Below the pieces are notes generated by a model that was given only the letters and a program-made list of their open reading frames with translations, searched no databases and was not told the DNA's origin. From Harmothoe impar (Eukaryota > Annelida > Polychaeta > Phyllodocida > Polynoidae), in contig OX381716.1 in assembly GCA_947462335.1 (NCBI GenBank), forward strand, positions 3,034,438-3,098,437: a stretch of DNA of 64,000 bases, written 5' to 3'. The position numbers were made by a program, and so were the translations under genes. Positions 12,005 to 23,922 of this stretch are shown one piece after another. The stretch's first letter is position 1. Every line of letters begins with the position of its first letter.

Positions 12005-13840
12005 ATGAACACATCAGACTACGTAGAGGAGGCCTTCAGACAACTGAATGATGAAAACACATATCAACTTCTGAACAAAGACCCGAGCAAAGATTTCCAA
12101 GCCGAGATCAATGCGAAGGTGAGTGCAATGCACTCCAATAATGAGATTAGCAAAGAGGTAGCTGACTTGTTGATGTGCGACAAACCCCGCACACCACAGA
12201 TCTACTTCCTCCCAAAAATCCACAAAGGCACCCTACCACCTCCGGGACGACCAATCGTCAGCGCGAACGGTTGCCCCACGGAGAAAATATCTGCCTTTGT
12301 AGATTGTTTCCTGAAACCGATTGTCAGAGACGTAGACTCTTACGTCAAAGACACTACGGATTTCTTGAACATTATCGAGAGCCAAAGGTGCCTACCAGTA
12401 GGCACCATCATTGGCACACTTGATGTAAGCTCTCTCTATACCAACATCCCACACGAAGAGGGGATTAAAAGTATAAGAGACCTGCTGACGCTGAAAAGAA
12501 GTAATTTCGAAAACCCTCGGAATGAAACTTTGGTTGACCTTCTGGAACTAGTTCTAAAAAAGAACAACTTCCAGTTCAATGGCACAAACTACCTACAAAT
12601 AGGTGGCACAGCCATGGGGACGAGATTGGCCCCATCTTATGCGAACCTGTTCATGGCAGTCCTCGAGGAGAAAATCCTCGAGATCCATTCACAGAAACCC
12701 TCGCTCTGGGTGAGATTCATTGACGATATCTTCTTCATCTGGCAACACGGTGAAGAAAGCCTGAAAAATTGGCTGGGATATCTCAACAATTCCCACCCCA
12801 CGATCAAATTCACGTCGGAATATTCCGCGAATGAGATCAATTTCCTGGACACCACAGTAAAATTCAATGAAACACGTAAAATGTACACCGACCTTTACTG
12901 CAAACCGACTGACTCGCACGGATATCTCCGTTACGACTCAGCCCATCCGCAATCAAGTAAGCGGAGTCTACCGTACAGCCAATTCCTCAGACTGAGGCGT
13001 ATCTGTACCAAAGACACAGATTTCTTGAGACACGTCAAGGAAAAGATACTTGAATTTCTTGCAAGAGACTACCCAAGACATGTTCTAGAGGAGGCCTTTG
13101 AAAAAAGCCTCAAGAGCACGAGGGAACAACTCTTGCGTCCTGAGCCCAAGGACACCCGGCCAGCCGATGGCACGGCCCCGATCTACATGATCAACACCTA
13201 CCGACCCAATGACCGAACATTAGAAAGAATGATCGACGAAAATTGGGACATCCGTGGTCGATCCAAATCGACCAAGGAAATCTGGGACCGAAAGGTTGTC
13301 AAAGGTCACCGCAGGCCAAAAAACCTGCGGGACTATCTGGTAAGAGCCAGATGTGAGTACAACCCCTTCGCCAAACCGAAGGTCGGTTCCAGCTGCAGCA
13401 ACATTTGCAACCGCAAGAATTGCAGATACTGCCCGATGTTGGACACATCAGGGAGAATCCAAAAAGGAGACTCCAAACTGAGCTTTGAAACGGAGACGAA
13501 TGTCACGTGCAACAGCTCCAATCTGATCTACTGCGTTGAATGCAAAAAATGCAAAATCAAATATGTAGGTCAGACCAAACGTAAAGTCAAAAAACGACTC
13601 TACAGTCACATGTACTTCACCAAAAAAGGTAAAGTTGTGAATGATGTCCAACGTCATTTCCTCAAAGAGGGACACGACGTTGACAAAGACATGAAGGTCT
13701 ACATACTGGATTTCATACACGAATATCCACATAGTAAGAAGGCCAAAAGTCTGCGGCTAAAGATTGAATTCAATTGGATTCATCGCCTCGGTACGACGGC
13801 CCCGCACGGCCTGAACACCATGGACAGTGTATATGGTTAA
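12005..13840 (+). CDS. Penelope-like reverse transcriptase with GIY-YIG endonuclease
   Basis: 611 codons from the first ATG, but the frame is open upstream, so this Met is probably internal. It copies element RNA at a nicked chromosomal target (target-primed reverse transcription, known for the family). Visible RT motifs: FLPKIHKG and GRPIVSANG (about 68-88); motif A with TLDVSSLYTN (catalytic D140); motif B GGTAMGTRLAPSYANL (200-215); motif C FIDD (238-241); a later INFLDTTVKF segment (278-287). The GIY-YIG nuclease lies near 507-590, with IYC, YVGQT (520-524), R531 and H535. It is preceded by a cysteine cluster (464-476: C..C...C..C) of the kind found between RT and nuclease in this group. 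The C-terminal part is uninterrupted and ends about 30 bp before the downstream inverted repeat. Only the N-terminal region is damaged. Confidence 0.93.
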   Translation: MNTSDYVEEAFRQLNDENTYQLLNKDPSKDFQAEINAKVSAMHSNNEISKEVADLLMCDKPRTPQIYFLPKIHKGTLPPPGRPIVSANGCPTEKISAFVDCFLKPIVRDVDSYVKDTTDFLNIIESQRCLPVGTIIGTLDVSSLYTNIPHEEGIKSIRDLLTLKRSNFENPRNETLVDLLELVLKKNNFQFNGTNYLQIGGTAMGTRLAPSYANLFMAVLEEKILEIHSQKPSLWVRFIDDIFFIWQHGEESLKNWLGYLNNSHPTIKFTSEYSANEINFLDTTVKFNETRKMYTDLYCKPTDSHGYLRYDSAHPQSSKRSLPYSQFLRLRRICTKDTDFLRHVKEKILEFLARDYPRHVLEEAFEKSLKSTREQLLRPEPKDTRPADGTAPIYMINTYRPNDRTLERMIDENWDIRGRSKSTKEIWDRKVVKGHRRPKNLRDYLVRARCEYNPFAKPKVGSSCSNICNRKNCRYCPMLDTSGRIQKGDSKLSFETETNVTCNSSNLIYCVECKKCKIKYVGQTKRKVKKRLYSHMYFTKKGKVVNDVQRHFLKEGHDVDKDMKVYILDFIHEYPHSKKAKSLRLKIEFNWIHRLGTTAPHGLNTMDSVYG

Positions 13841-13870
13841 CACCCACCCTTTCCTTGTCATAAATTTTTT

Positions 13871-13998
13871 GCGGAAAAATACTCCCCTCCCACTTTGGGC
13901 TCAATGCATGACTCCCTCGGTGACTCTGTCACCATCGAAGAGGGTCAGACATTTTGCTGGTTGAGGGTGAGAGAATTTCACCAAAAAAGTGATACCCA
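13871..13998 (-). repeat. Right inverted repeat of the PLE
   Basis: Inverted counterpart of 10,899-11,026. It begins GCGGAAAAATACTCCCC and ends GTGATACCCA, about 30 bp after the RT stop codon. Confidence 0.9.
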
Positions 13999-14322
13999 GT
14001 GTATTGACTCTGGTGTTAACTATATGACCGCCACAGAACCAATAGAACCTATAGGACTAAGTGACTATAGCATCTATCTACAAACACTCACGCACCTGGC
14101 TCACTACCAGGCGCCCCAGGGCTGAGCTACTTCATCGAAGCAGCCGCCCAAAGTATCTATGTATACTTTCTTATGCCCGGACCTACTACTCACAGGCTGT
14201 GTATAGGCCCTACCATGCAAAACCACCATTGTGGCCCAACATGGTACACTCAGATCTATATATTTTTTTGTGTTTACAAGAAAATGATCACCCTACAATT
14301 TTATATTGTACCCTTAATGCTT

Positions 14323-14344
14323 CTGATGAGTCAATTGACGAAAC
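14323..14344 (+). ncRNA. Hammerhead-ribozyme-like core
   Basis: CTGATGA (14,323-14,329), a self-complementary stem GTCAATTGAC (14,330-14,339) and GAAAC (14,340-14,344) match the conserved hammerhead core with stem II. Hammerhead motifs are an established feature of Penelope-like elements. I could not find convincing stems I and III around it: the best downstream GTT site gives only a two-pair stem III. It is probably decayed or non-canonical. Confidence 0.45.
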
Positions 14345-14420
14345 CGAAACCATTTGTTGCTACCACTGAAATACAAATAAATAATAATTATTTTTTGTGT
14401 TCATCAGTCTACCTAGTCAC

Positions 14421-16284
14421 CAGTGTCAAACTATCGGGTTGTTCTACCTATAGTACACCCTATGGCGATACAAGCCTTTATAGGCCTATACCCATAGGGT
14501 GGACACTAACCACTGTGGAAGACTGAGGTGTATGAATGCACTGAATAAAATTCAATGCATAATAAATTAGTCTCCACTGAGACTGAGTCAAGTCTACAGC
14601 TAGGTGGTCTCCCACCAAGCACTGACCTTGACCCAACACATAGACCTATCATAGGCCTAGTTTTGGGACACACCTTAGCAACAAAGTAAACATTGACCTG
14701 GATTGGTTCTAGGTTGGTCACATGGCACCTTGTGAGTTGTAGAGGGAAATCTATCCCCTGGTTCTGTGTCATATTCGGTCAAACAAGGCTTCCCCACACT
14801 TCGTCAGCAAGTCCGCCCGGACTTGCCCACCACATCCTTCCTATCTTTTGTCACTCCCCAGTGGGCACAGAACTTTGCATCAACATTGATAAATGGTTGT
14901 TAATATTGATCCAATGTTGATACAATGTTAATTCAACGTTGGACTGAATTTCGTGCCCACTGGGTCAGAGTAGTTGCTGTACCACAAAAGTCAGCGAGCT
15001 CTATTTGTCAATGATGCTGCAGCTGCCTGAGAAATAAGTTGGTTCATGGCACATTATTTTACTATTGAGGTCTTTTCCTCATTGAGGCAAAAGTCTTTAA
15101 GTGTATTGATACAGGTCTACATCCCAGTGTCTGGTACGCTGTCCCATATACCAGACTTTTCTCTGTGGAGCATACAAGGCTATCAATGTCCATCCAGTAC
15201 TCTGTGTAGGAAAGTCATCTTGCCTTGATCATTGAGGGGGAGGATCAGTGTTAGACTGGGGACAGACTAATAGATGTAACAGTGGTGAAGGCACCCAGAC
15301 AACCAATGAGGGAATAGAGAGAGCGAGAGAAAGAATCAAAATGGTCTGGAGACAGGTAGGCTGTTTTGAATCTACAGAGGACTAAACCTGTTAGGGATGG
15401 CTATATATAGACTGCCCTTTCTACCAATAGTGTAGTGGAGCTCAACATCAGGGGTATTGGCACCCAACTGACTGTGCTATATCTTGAACTGAGCGAGCTA
15501 TAAATAGTGGACAACACAGCTATGTCTTTTCTGTTCACTTGTTTGCTTCTTTCCAGATGTATATACACTGGTCAGCCTCTAGGATGTGGAAGTAGTTTCA
15601 GGCAGCTTCTCCAGCTGCATTGGTGCATCATGACAACAAATGTTCTCTTTTAGCGGCATCTGCCCTTAAATGGTTGATCTAGATCTAGGTGTTACAATTA
15701 GAATCACACTATATGACCAGATTGAAAACCAGCGCCTTCAAACAATGAGGCATGTAAACTTTAAACTATCACCCGCCCCTTTGGGGATTGGGGAAGGGGG
15801 GCTTTTTTTATGCTGAATGGGAGTATCTTAACTGCTAACCCCCACAGCCCCATCACCTCAGGCCATGCCTCTCTGGTACTTTGGGACATGCCTCTGCAAT
15901 TCTGACAGGGCAGTATTGATGAGGCTGCTACTGCTCAGAGTTATTTGGTCATCTACCCACATCCACATCTGACATTGAGGACCCATCCTGTGCATGACAC
16001 TGTCCCTGTGTGTCAGCTACACACAGTGTATGTGCATCAACATGATATGGGGCTTTGATGCCATCCTGAACCCTCCACCTCCCACACACAAGGCCTTACT
16101 GTGCCTCTGTCAGTCTTTAAAGGGTTCAACATGCACAGAAGTTAGATGTCATCTCACAGTGACGGCTGACTGTTGTCATAACCCCTGGGCATGTGTCTGT
16201 AGTAGGTCATTACAGGGGCATGTCAGCACTACGTTCACACAGAATTATGGATGAATCCATTTGTTGCTTTGCCCTGCCTGCTTA
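14421..16284. other. Intergenic DNA with small MITE fragments
   Basis: No gene supported. It contains the short MITE at 14,857-14,964 (listed separately) and a fragment of the TTAA-type MITE near 15,615-15,675 (GCATTGGTGCATCATGA and GCCCTTAAATGG). Confidence 0.55.
14857..14964. repeat. Small MITE with CCCAGTGGGCAC ends
   Basis: CCCAGTGGGCAC at 14,857-14,868 and its exact reverse complement GTGCCCACTGGG at 14,953-14,964 enclose about 84 bp rich in the repeated words ATTGATAAA, AACATTGAT, AATGTTGATACAATG and CAACGTTGG. No target duplication is obvious. The structure is that of a short non-autonomous DNA transposon. Confidence 0.75.
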
Positions 16285-16510
16285 TTAACCGTTTAAGGAT
16301 GGCATGATGACTTAATGGTCATCATGATGCAGCCCTGGTGACCAACTTGCCAGTGCTGCATTGGCGCATCATGCAGACCCTATAGGTTTAAGACACTCCT
16401 GTAGGGTTGGCATGATGCGCCAATGCAGCACCAGAGAATTACTCACCAGGGCTGCATTGGTGCATCGAGACATGTTATTATTTAGCGACATCCGTCCTTA
16501 AAGGTTTAAT
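16285..16510. repeat. Full-length TTAA-type MITE
   Basis: Flanked by TTAA on both sides, with imperfect terminal inverted repeats (CCGTTTAAGGATGG at left, CCGTCCTTAAAGG at right). The internal body is palindromic, with repeated GCATGATG, CCAATGCAGC and GCTGCATTGG words. TTAA target sites and CCCTTT-type termini are piggyBac hallmarks, so piggyBac-driven mobilisation is inferred. Confidence 0.75.
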
Positions 16511-17080
16511 GTATACATGTACATAGATGTGACATTCTCAGGCATGGAGGTACCCTGGACAGTATAGGTGTAGTTAATGGCTGTATTTGCACTTTGCTAG
16601 GTCAATATTAGGTGAGATAAACCTTATTCAAATGATCAATCAAGGCTCCGTGAAAAGCACTTGTTCATTATACTCATTAAAGTGTGCTTGTTGTTTAAAA
16701 GTTCCATAACATGTTTATCCAGTAAAAATCTGTTATATCCAATGAAACCTGTTTTCTATTTTACATTGCCCTCTTTAATATAGTAAAGAAGCTAGATATC
16801 ATTCAAACCCACTGCAAAGGCATCTGCCATCCTCCTGAAACACAAAATTGATGCCCAATTATTTTCATTTGAAGGCATTAGGAGAATTGTATTCTGATGG
16901 TGCCGGGTGCTGAAATGGTTGTGAGAAGGCCACTAGAAATGCCAGCTATTCCTAGATATGCTCTACACCACTTGTACAACTAAACATGGCAGGTTGTCCA
17001 GTCCCTAATCCTGTTACCATGCTGCTCAGGCCACCCATGATGACTGCAGCTGGCCCTGGGCTGCTCCCTTGTATTTAAAA
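16511..17080. other. Intergenic DNA, no gene recognised
   Basis: Nothing supportable seen. Confidence 0.55.
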
Positions 17081-17465
17081 GCAGTAGGTGTGTGACTGGG
17101 TGGTGTAAGTAGGGGTTGGGGCTGCAGTAGGTGTGTGACTGGTGGTGTAAGTAGGGGTTTGGGCTGCAGTAGGTGTGTGGCTGGGTGGTGTAAGTAGGGG
17201 TCGGGGCTGCAGTAGGTGTGTGACTGGGTGGTGTAAGTAGGGGTTGGGGCTGCAGTAGGTGTGTGACTGGGTGGTGTAAGTAGGGGTTGGGGCTGCAGTA
17301 GGTGTGTGACTGGTGGTGTAAGTAGGGGTTGGGGCTGCAGTAGGTGTGTGACTGGGTGGTGTAAGTAGGGGTTGGGGCTGCAGTAGGTGTGTGACTGGTG
17401 GTGTAAGTAGGGGTTGGGGCTGCAGTAGGTGTGTGACTGGGTGGTGTAAGTAGGGTAGGGTTTGG
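17081..17465. repeat. Minisatellite, 41-43-bp unit, about nine copies
   Basis: The unit is GCAGTAGGTGTGTGACTGGG followed by TGGTGTAAGTAGGGGTTGGGGCT-type sequence, with starts at 17,081, 17,124, 17,166 and onward. Some copies lack two G residues, giving 41 bp. The long minus-strand open frame across it (Thr/Pro/His-rich) is a by-product of the repeat. Confidence 0.95.
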
Positions 17466-18914
17466 GGCTTGGTACCTGGGATCATGGATGTCTGCTGCAT
17501 ATATTCAATAAGTCTACTTTAAAGGGTCAAGTGGTCCATACAGCATGTTCATCAATGTGAATTTAGGTTCTGCATTAAATTACAATCTGACCATTAAAGG
17601 GTTGAGTCAAGACTCAACCTATGTAGGTCTGGTGTGTCTCAGTCCTGCTGTAGCCTCCTTCAGACTAGATTACACTACTGATAAATACTTAGCCCGAAAC
17701 TTAAATTTCCAGGATCTGAGATGTTACTGCTGATAAGAGCTGCTTTTTGTCATTCTTTGTCAATTTTAGCGTATAAAATCTGTAGGATTATTACTTAAGT
17801 TTTTCAAGTCTGTATGTGATCTTTGCTTATAACATGACATTGCCTAATAAACAATTTGCATCAGTTATCATGAACTTTCACATTATATTTTGCAAAACGA
17901 GGTACTTCAACGCAAATAACCCAGCGGTAATGACACTTTATGAGTTACTGGAGCAATTCAGGAAACAAGTTTCATAACGAAGACAAATGGGATTTTAGTT
18001 TCAGCTAATTCAAGTTTCTGTTTTAGGGAATGGCAGGAGATCGCTAAATGAAGGTGAATCCAATTTCACTTTCTTGCAATGATGCCAACCTGCCAGTTTT
18101 ACAGCCAATGCCATAATTTGATGTATGAAATAATCTTCATCCTGAGTTTCTGCTTCTCCGCACGAAAGCTTTACTGGATTTCCCTGATTGGTATTTTAGG
18201 TGCAGGTAATTTGACCCCATGATCACTGTCAGCTGGTTGTCATTCTGTGACAAGTCAACCCTCGCTGTCAGCCTATTTAACCCTCTTGTAATCAACATGA
18301 CCAGTTTAATATGGAATTGTTAACCTGTAAATCTCAGCTTGGTGACAGGAACCTTTTTGTGCTAAGATTCCGCCACTTTTGGATTGGAGACAGCTTTTTG
18401 TACCAAGCTGTAGGGGTATCCAGTGAAGGGAGCCTATAAGGGGTCCTGTAAGGCCTATAAGGCTCCCTTTACTGTATTTAGCGTACAGCATGGTACTCGT
18501 CCTATAACTAATACATATACACGGGGGTTGTTGTTCTTCGGGCACATTCTGGGATTTGGAAGGGTTGGCACAAATACTTGTACAGCAATTCCAATGCTCA
18601 TAGATCTAAATGTACTGACTCCATATAGGACAATAGATTTGCGTAATAAAGGCATAGCATGAAATCACATTAGATTACAACAGACAGTCATGCACATGGC
18701 TTATAAAATATTATAACCAGGTAGCTGCACCCACATTCTAAGACCATTCTGACATGCACCCTCTGACGGTGTTTCAAATGCTATTTCAAGGGGCCGGGTA
18801 ATACAGGCAAATTTGGAAATTTGGGGTAACATTATGCTGCTGCAGAAATAATCCCCCTCAGTGGAATCCTTGCTTTATCATAGTAGGACCAACAAAGAGA
18901 TTGAAACTGTCCAC
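17466..18914. other. Intergenic DNA, no gene recognised
   Basis: No gene supported. At 18,429-18,468 there is a small hairpin-forming pair (GGGAGCC ... GGCTCCC) with two copies of CCTATAAGG inside, of unknown meaning. Confidence 0.55.
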
Positions 18915-19300
18915 TTGAGCCTTAAATCATCTCAGTTTCCACCACCTCCCAGCTTGGGAATTGACTGCCGGATCTTCCCCAACCCTCCCAGGAATAACCA
19001 TTCAATCTCACACTGTTGCCGCTTATCCAGAAAAGAAACCTAAAGCCTTAGGTCCATTCAGTCTGCTTGATACATTATAAAAAAAATCCTTAACTTCTCA
19101 GCTTGTATCTATTGACAAAATTCACTTAAGGTGTACACATTGACTTCCCTACAGCACCGGCGAGTTAATTGCTTGATTGGTGCATGATGCATTGATGCAT
19201 GATGCCAACAAAGGTCACTTGAGCCTTAAATCATCTCAGTTTCCACCACCTCCCAGCTTGGGAATTGACTGCCGGATCTTCCCCAACCCTCCCTGCTTGA
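18915..19300. repeat. Direct repeat pair, about 75 bp, 304 bp apart
   Basis: A block beginning CTTGAGCCTTAAATCATCTC and ending CCCCAACCCTCCC occurs at about 18,915-18,989 and again at 19,219-19,293. The words TGCTTGATACATTAT and GCTTGTATCTATTGACA also recur nearby. Between them is a fragment of the TTAA-type MITE (about 19,155-19,210). Confidence 0.8.
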
Positions 19301-21450
19301 TACATTATCAGCTTGTATCTATTGACACAAAAACTACTGCAAACACAGCCATGTTTAAATTCACTAAAGGTGTACAAATTGAAGAAAACGAGGACCAAAT
19401 ACCTCTCAGTATATCAGCCAATACAGGGGCTGATGCAACATGAAATAGGTAAAGTAAACCATTGATGTTTAGCACCTGATAACAAAATGAAATTGACTGC
19501 CCTCTAATCAAGATATTTTGTAGAAAATGGTCTAAGATGGAATGCCTGTGTAAGTAAGGGAGTAGCTAAGAGACCTGCTGTCAACTCCATCCACCCAGTA
19601 GTTAATCTCCTCCACTTCTCAGCCTGGACAGTGTATTGATCCAGTATGCCCCCATCCCAAATACATTCATAGAGGCTGATTAAGATATTGACTCCCTTTA
19701 AGAACTGTGTCTACCTCCCACCTTTTCTTCCCCTCCTCCAGACACATCCCCACCTCCATCTCTGCATGCCTCACTATTCAGGGATCTGTCATACCCGGGC
19801 AACCCAGCACCTCGAAGTCCTTCAGCCAGTGACAGAAAATCAAAGGTGTAATTGAAAAGATGCCCCATCTCACCCATCTCCCTGCCCCCTGGTGTCAATA
19901 GTCTGCCATACACCCCTTAACACCTAGTGGGGGCATTATTGACAGCCACAGAGGTGCACAGCAGAACTAGTCAGCTAATAATATATGAAGGTGAGAGGAT
20001 GTTTGTAGGGCTGAGAAGGTGGAAGTGAGGGGATAGGGAGAGATTGGACTGGGAGTAGAGCCATTGTTGACAAAAGACTTTGAGGAGGCTTCATCTGAGT
20101 TTCATCAGCCTGCGAGAAACTAGGAATAATAGGGAACTAGGATCTAATCTACTTTTTATAAATCATTTGGACAAAGAGCAGAGTAGTTTAATCAACTTAA
20201 AAAGAGAAATAATTGTGTTGATTGTCTACTGAGAATAATGAGATTCACAATTTTATTCTTAGGCTGAAGTAATGATACAATTACTTTGATGATAGAATGG
20301 TGAAGCATGACTATGGCTAAAGGATTTACTTGAAATGCTTATGAGTTAATGTTAAATTCATTTTGATATTAACAGTTAACTCAGATCTGAAATGTCTGAA
20401 ACACAACTATGTCATCAAGCTTACTGCCACACTCTATCTCTCTTTGTACATTTTATTTCTAGTGCAACATTAAATATTGTCTATTGATATATATATATCA
20501 AGATGTTTCTGACATGTCTTTTCTCCTCTGTGCTGGAATTATACTCATTTCAGGACAGAAGCTGTAGTAACCACTGTCAGAACCATCATAAAGTGTGTTA
20601 GCTCATCCTTGAAATGTTAAGTGAAATGAAATATTTGTTAATGGAAAAGATGTGTTTTCCTGGTTAATGGACTAAGTTTAAAAATCAGCACACACCACAA
20701 GGGAGCTATGTGAGAAAACCCACAACGGTAATTCAAATATTTGGAATGTAAAATCAGATGAATTATTTTAAGTTTAATTAAATGCTGCTAGTATGTCAAC
20801 TGAACTTTCTAAAGCAATTAGAAAAAGTGAGACATAAGCCCAAACGGTTTGCTTTTCTTACTCTAATGGCTTTTCAATGTCACTGCATTTATTGACAACA
20901 TTTTTCTCCATCAAATATTCATTGCTTTGAGATTTTATGCCCATTGTGTGATGACCCCTTTTATTGCAGCTCGTTCCTCTGTGATAAACATGTCCAAACT
21001 AAATCTCTATCATTGTGTCAATGCTTTTGGTGTAAAACACAATGTTAAGAGCCAAGTAACATGCCTCTGGTAAGCAGAATGATACCGTTACATAGATGAT
21101 TGTGCTTTAGGAGGGCACCTTAAATCATTATTAATTTTGACTCCTTCAGGGCTGCAGATTATGCATGTTATAAAAAAGCAATACTTTTTATCATGAATTG
21201 ATGCAGCATTGTAACTTTTGACCATACTTCAGGATTCCCCTTGTACAGATCATGCATTGGATTAGGCATAAGACCAACTTCAGACTGACTCTAGTTTATG
21301 CGTAACTGATCCAAAAAGGAGGATGTGCAAAGGAGAGAGGACATTAGAAAAAAGGGTACATTCCTTTCTCAGTCTTACACATGCTTTATTTGGGACTGTT
21401 GTATTGACTTGGTAGTGACCAGACACCTTAAGTCACTGTATTGACTCCCT
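19301..21450. other. Intergenic DNA with one copy of a dispersed repeat
   Basis: 19,600-19,925 belongs to a family also present near 21,690-21,935, 43,380-43,800 and 44,580-45,110. The shared words are GTGACAGAAAATCAAAG, AATTGAAAAGATG, CAGCATGCC-type and TTGATCCA. The rest is AT-rich and shows no gene. Confidence 0.55.
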
Positions 21451-21680
21451 TTAACCCATTAAGGATGGGTGACGCTAAAACATGACATTTGTCTTCATGA
21501 TGCACTTATGCAGCCCCAGCGAGTAGCTTGCCGATGCTGCATTTGTGCATCATGACGACCCTTTTGAAGTATCTCTACTGCATAGTGTTGGCATGATGCT
21601 TATGAGTTACTCACCAAGGCTGTAGTCATGACGACCAAGGGCATAATGCATTAAGGTATCATGCTGCCTTAAAGGGTTAA
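21451..21680. repeat. Full-length TTAA-type MITE
   Basis: Begins TTAACCCATTAAGGATGG and ends CTTAAAGGGTTAA. It carries the same palindromic interior as the copy at 16,285 (GCATCATGACGAC, GGCATGATGC, GAGTTACTCACC). Confidence 0.8.
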
Positions 21681-23467
21681 GGTGAGCCTCTACCCATACA
21701 CCCCGTCTCCCACTCAATCCCAGCATGCCCCACCATTCAGGCATCTGTCTCACGAGGAGAACCAGGCACTGCTGAGCCCTTTGACCAGTGACAGAAAATC
21801 AAAGGTGGAATTGTAAAGATGCCTCTTCTGATGCCCCCTGGTGTCAACAGCCTGTATCACTCAATACCAGCAAGGGAGGACTTATTGATACTCCTGGTGG
21901 TACACAACAGAACTATTTGATAGATAGAATATCACTTGAGAGGATGGGCTGGTAAGAGAGTTGAGGGAGTTGCTGCCATTCTGTGTTCTCTAGGTCATAT
22001 ACGTCAGGTAGTTATATACGTCAGCCATTCATATGCGCCAGCCTGTGTCATTATGTATTATAGAAGGCTCTGTTCATGGTCATTACTGCTAATACTAGTG
22101 GTGTTAGCACTAAATTCATACTGGTATAATTTGTTAGAGTATCAAAGACATACAAAATCCAGTATGTCACATCATATTAAGTGAGATACTAAGACATTGT
22201 GACAACAAACTCACAAGCTTGATTATAAGAGATACGGTTTCTGGAATGCTGACCATAAGTTGTTGTACTACAAACAAGAACACAAAGCCATATTGGGCTT
22301 CCCCCATATTCCACCTACCCAGCCCAGCTCTTGCTCAGTTATCATCATCTAGCTCAAATATGATCTTATTCGACCTTTGTGGTAAATGGAGGGAATAAAA
22401 TGTTGCACCTCATTGAAGATGCACCGTACACACTATATACGTGTACAAAGAAGTTCTAGAACTGTGGCTCTGACTTTTTTGTAGAAGATTGCTTCACATA
22501 CCAAGGCAGTGGCGTTGTATAGGATACAACACACAGGCATGTTCCTGTAATATAAACATAATTGTGTTTTTAGTGAAGGCATGTTCACATGCTGGTTTTT
22601 CTGGCAGGAAGGGAGTCTCCTATTTTGCGTTTACATTACCCTTGAGTACGAAATCTGTATGTTCAGTTCATATAGTTCACATTTCTTTACAAAACTTGGT
22701 ACCAGCTACCAGCATTTTTTGGTCACCACTGAAGGACAAACTAGGTACTGGCTTCCTTTTCATTATATCAACAAAGAAGAACTTCTAGTGTCTACCTTCC
22801 TTCGGCATTCATAGACTAGATTATGTAAGACTGAACTACAAAAAGACACAAGAAATATTGATTTCCACTTTATTGGTATAAAAGCTTGGAGTTAAAGCGT
22901 GCACATGCTAGAATTAACATTTCAGCTCCATCAAGTAACTTTGAAAATCGACTCACCTACAACAGAAGAAAGATAATTAATGATGACTGGAAAAGACAAG
23001 GGAAGACAGAAAGGTATCAAAATAAGCTTTTTACATTTATAACAGGCATTGGCACAATTTTTGAAAAAAAAGTAACAACATACTCCATCATAAAGATAAC
23101 CTTCTGAAGATATTGTTAAATTGAAGGGCTACAGTATTAGATACTAGCTCAGTATCACATTTGATAAATATATGCAGATTTATGCTAAGTTAAGAGTAAT
23201 ACTTGCTTTATTTACCAGCCTATATAGAGCAGTAACATTATTATAAGTCTGCCTGTGTGCCTGTGTTATTATGCTGTTACATACCCAGGATTGGCCAAAC
23301 ACAATGACAAAGGCCATTCAGATTAATATATATTTGCTCTCTTTATATGTGAAAAAAGACACAGGTTCCAAAGAGTGAAGAACAATGTAAAAAGGCTCTG
23401 CTGAAATACATTAAAACATGCTCAATTTAGTAATGTCACAGACCATAAAATACAACTACACAGTATT
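21681..23467. other. Intergenic DNA with a dispersed-repeat copy
   Basis: 21,690-21,935 is a copy of the GACAGAAAATCAAAG repeat family. The remainder is AT-rich with short unsupported open frames. The junction with element 3 lies at 23,467/23,468. Confidence 0.55.
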
Positions 23468-23559
23468 CACTATTTTGGGGTGGGCGGGCACTTGGGGGGG
23501 GGGGCTTTTGGGGTCTGCTGGGGAGAAAAAAAATAATTTTATCTGATCTCTAGGGAATC
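23468..23559 (+). repeat. Left subterminal inverted arm of element 3
   Basis: About 95 percent identical to the reverse complement of 42,311-42,406: CACTATTTTGGGGTGG, a long G-run, GTCTGCTGGGGAGAAAAAAA, then TTTATCTGATCTCTAGGG. The outer part that should lead to the terminus is replaced by unrelated AT-rich DNA at 23,467, so the left end was deleted or truncated there. Confidence 0.85.
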
Positions 23560-23686
23560 TTCAGCAGCAGCAGACAGCAGCCCGTGGTCACGCGTCCTCT
23601 TCATAATTTGAATAATAAGCCACAACAACAGCACGTGGCTCTCTTTGTTTGTAAACAACACCTACTAAGTTTAGTCGTAAGTGTCT

Positions 23687-23723
<37 letters not shown>

Positions 23724-23922
23724 CAGCAGTAGCAGCAGGAGCAACATCTTCAGCAGCAGTAGCAGCAGCAGCAGTAGCAGCAGGAGCAGCAGCAGCAGGA
23801 GCAGCAGCAGCAACATCAACAGCAAAAGCAACAGCCCGTGGTCACGCGACCTCTTCATTTTGCATAATAAGCCACAACAACACCACGTGGCTCTCTTTGT
23901 TTGTAAATAACACCTACTAAGT
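23560..23922. repeat. CAG-rich repeat with a duplicated 3-prime block
   Basis: A roughly 110-bp block containing CCCGTGGTCACGCG, ATAAGCCACAACAACA and CACCTACTAAGTTTAGTC occurs at about 23,578-23,690 and again at 23,835-23,945. Each copy is followed by GTGTCTAGAGCAGCAGC runs. On the minus strand each copy starts with the end of the Ala-rich frame, so this looks like a duplicated gene 3-prime end. Confidence 0.75.

Larger units (their letters stand above)
10899..14420 (+). mobile_element. Penelope-like retroelement (PLE)
   Basis: A plus-strand unit with a reverse transcriptase followed by a C-terminal GIY-YIG endonuclease, the defining combination of the EN-positive Penelope-like elements. It is bracketed by inverted 128-bp repeats (10,899-11,026 and 13,871-13,998), resembling the inverted pseudo-LTR arrangements known for this group. 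A hammerhead-like core lies further downstream at 14,323-14,344, followed by an AT-rich tail with AAATAAATAATAATTA, so the true 3-prime end may be near 14,400. No clear target duplication was found at either candidate boundary. The left boundary is set by the inverted repeat; the right one is uncertain. Confidence 0.85.

Noticed and set aside
11605..12012. 135-codon minus-strand frame
   Set aside because: Antisense to the Penelope-like coding region.
14323..14344. Active full hammerhead ribozyme
   Set aside because: Core and stem II are perfect but stems I and III cannot be drawn convincingly, so only a hammerhead-like core is claimed.
17075..17500. 141-codon minus-strand Thr/Pro/His-rich frame
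   Set aside because: Entirely composed of the 41-43-bp minisatellite.
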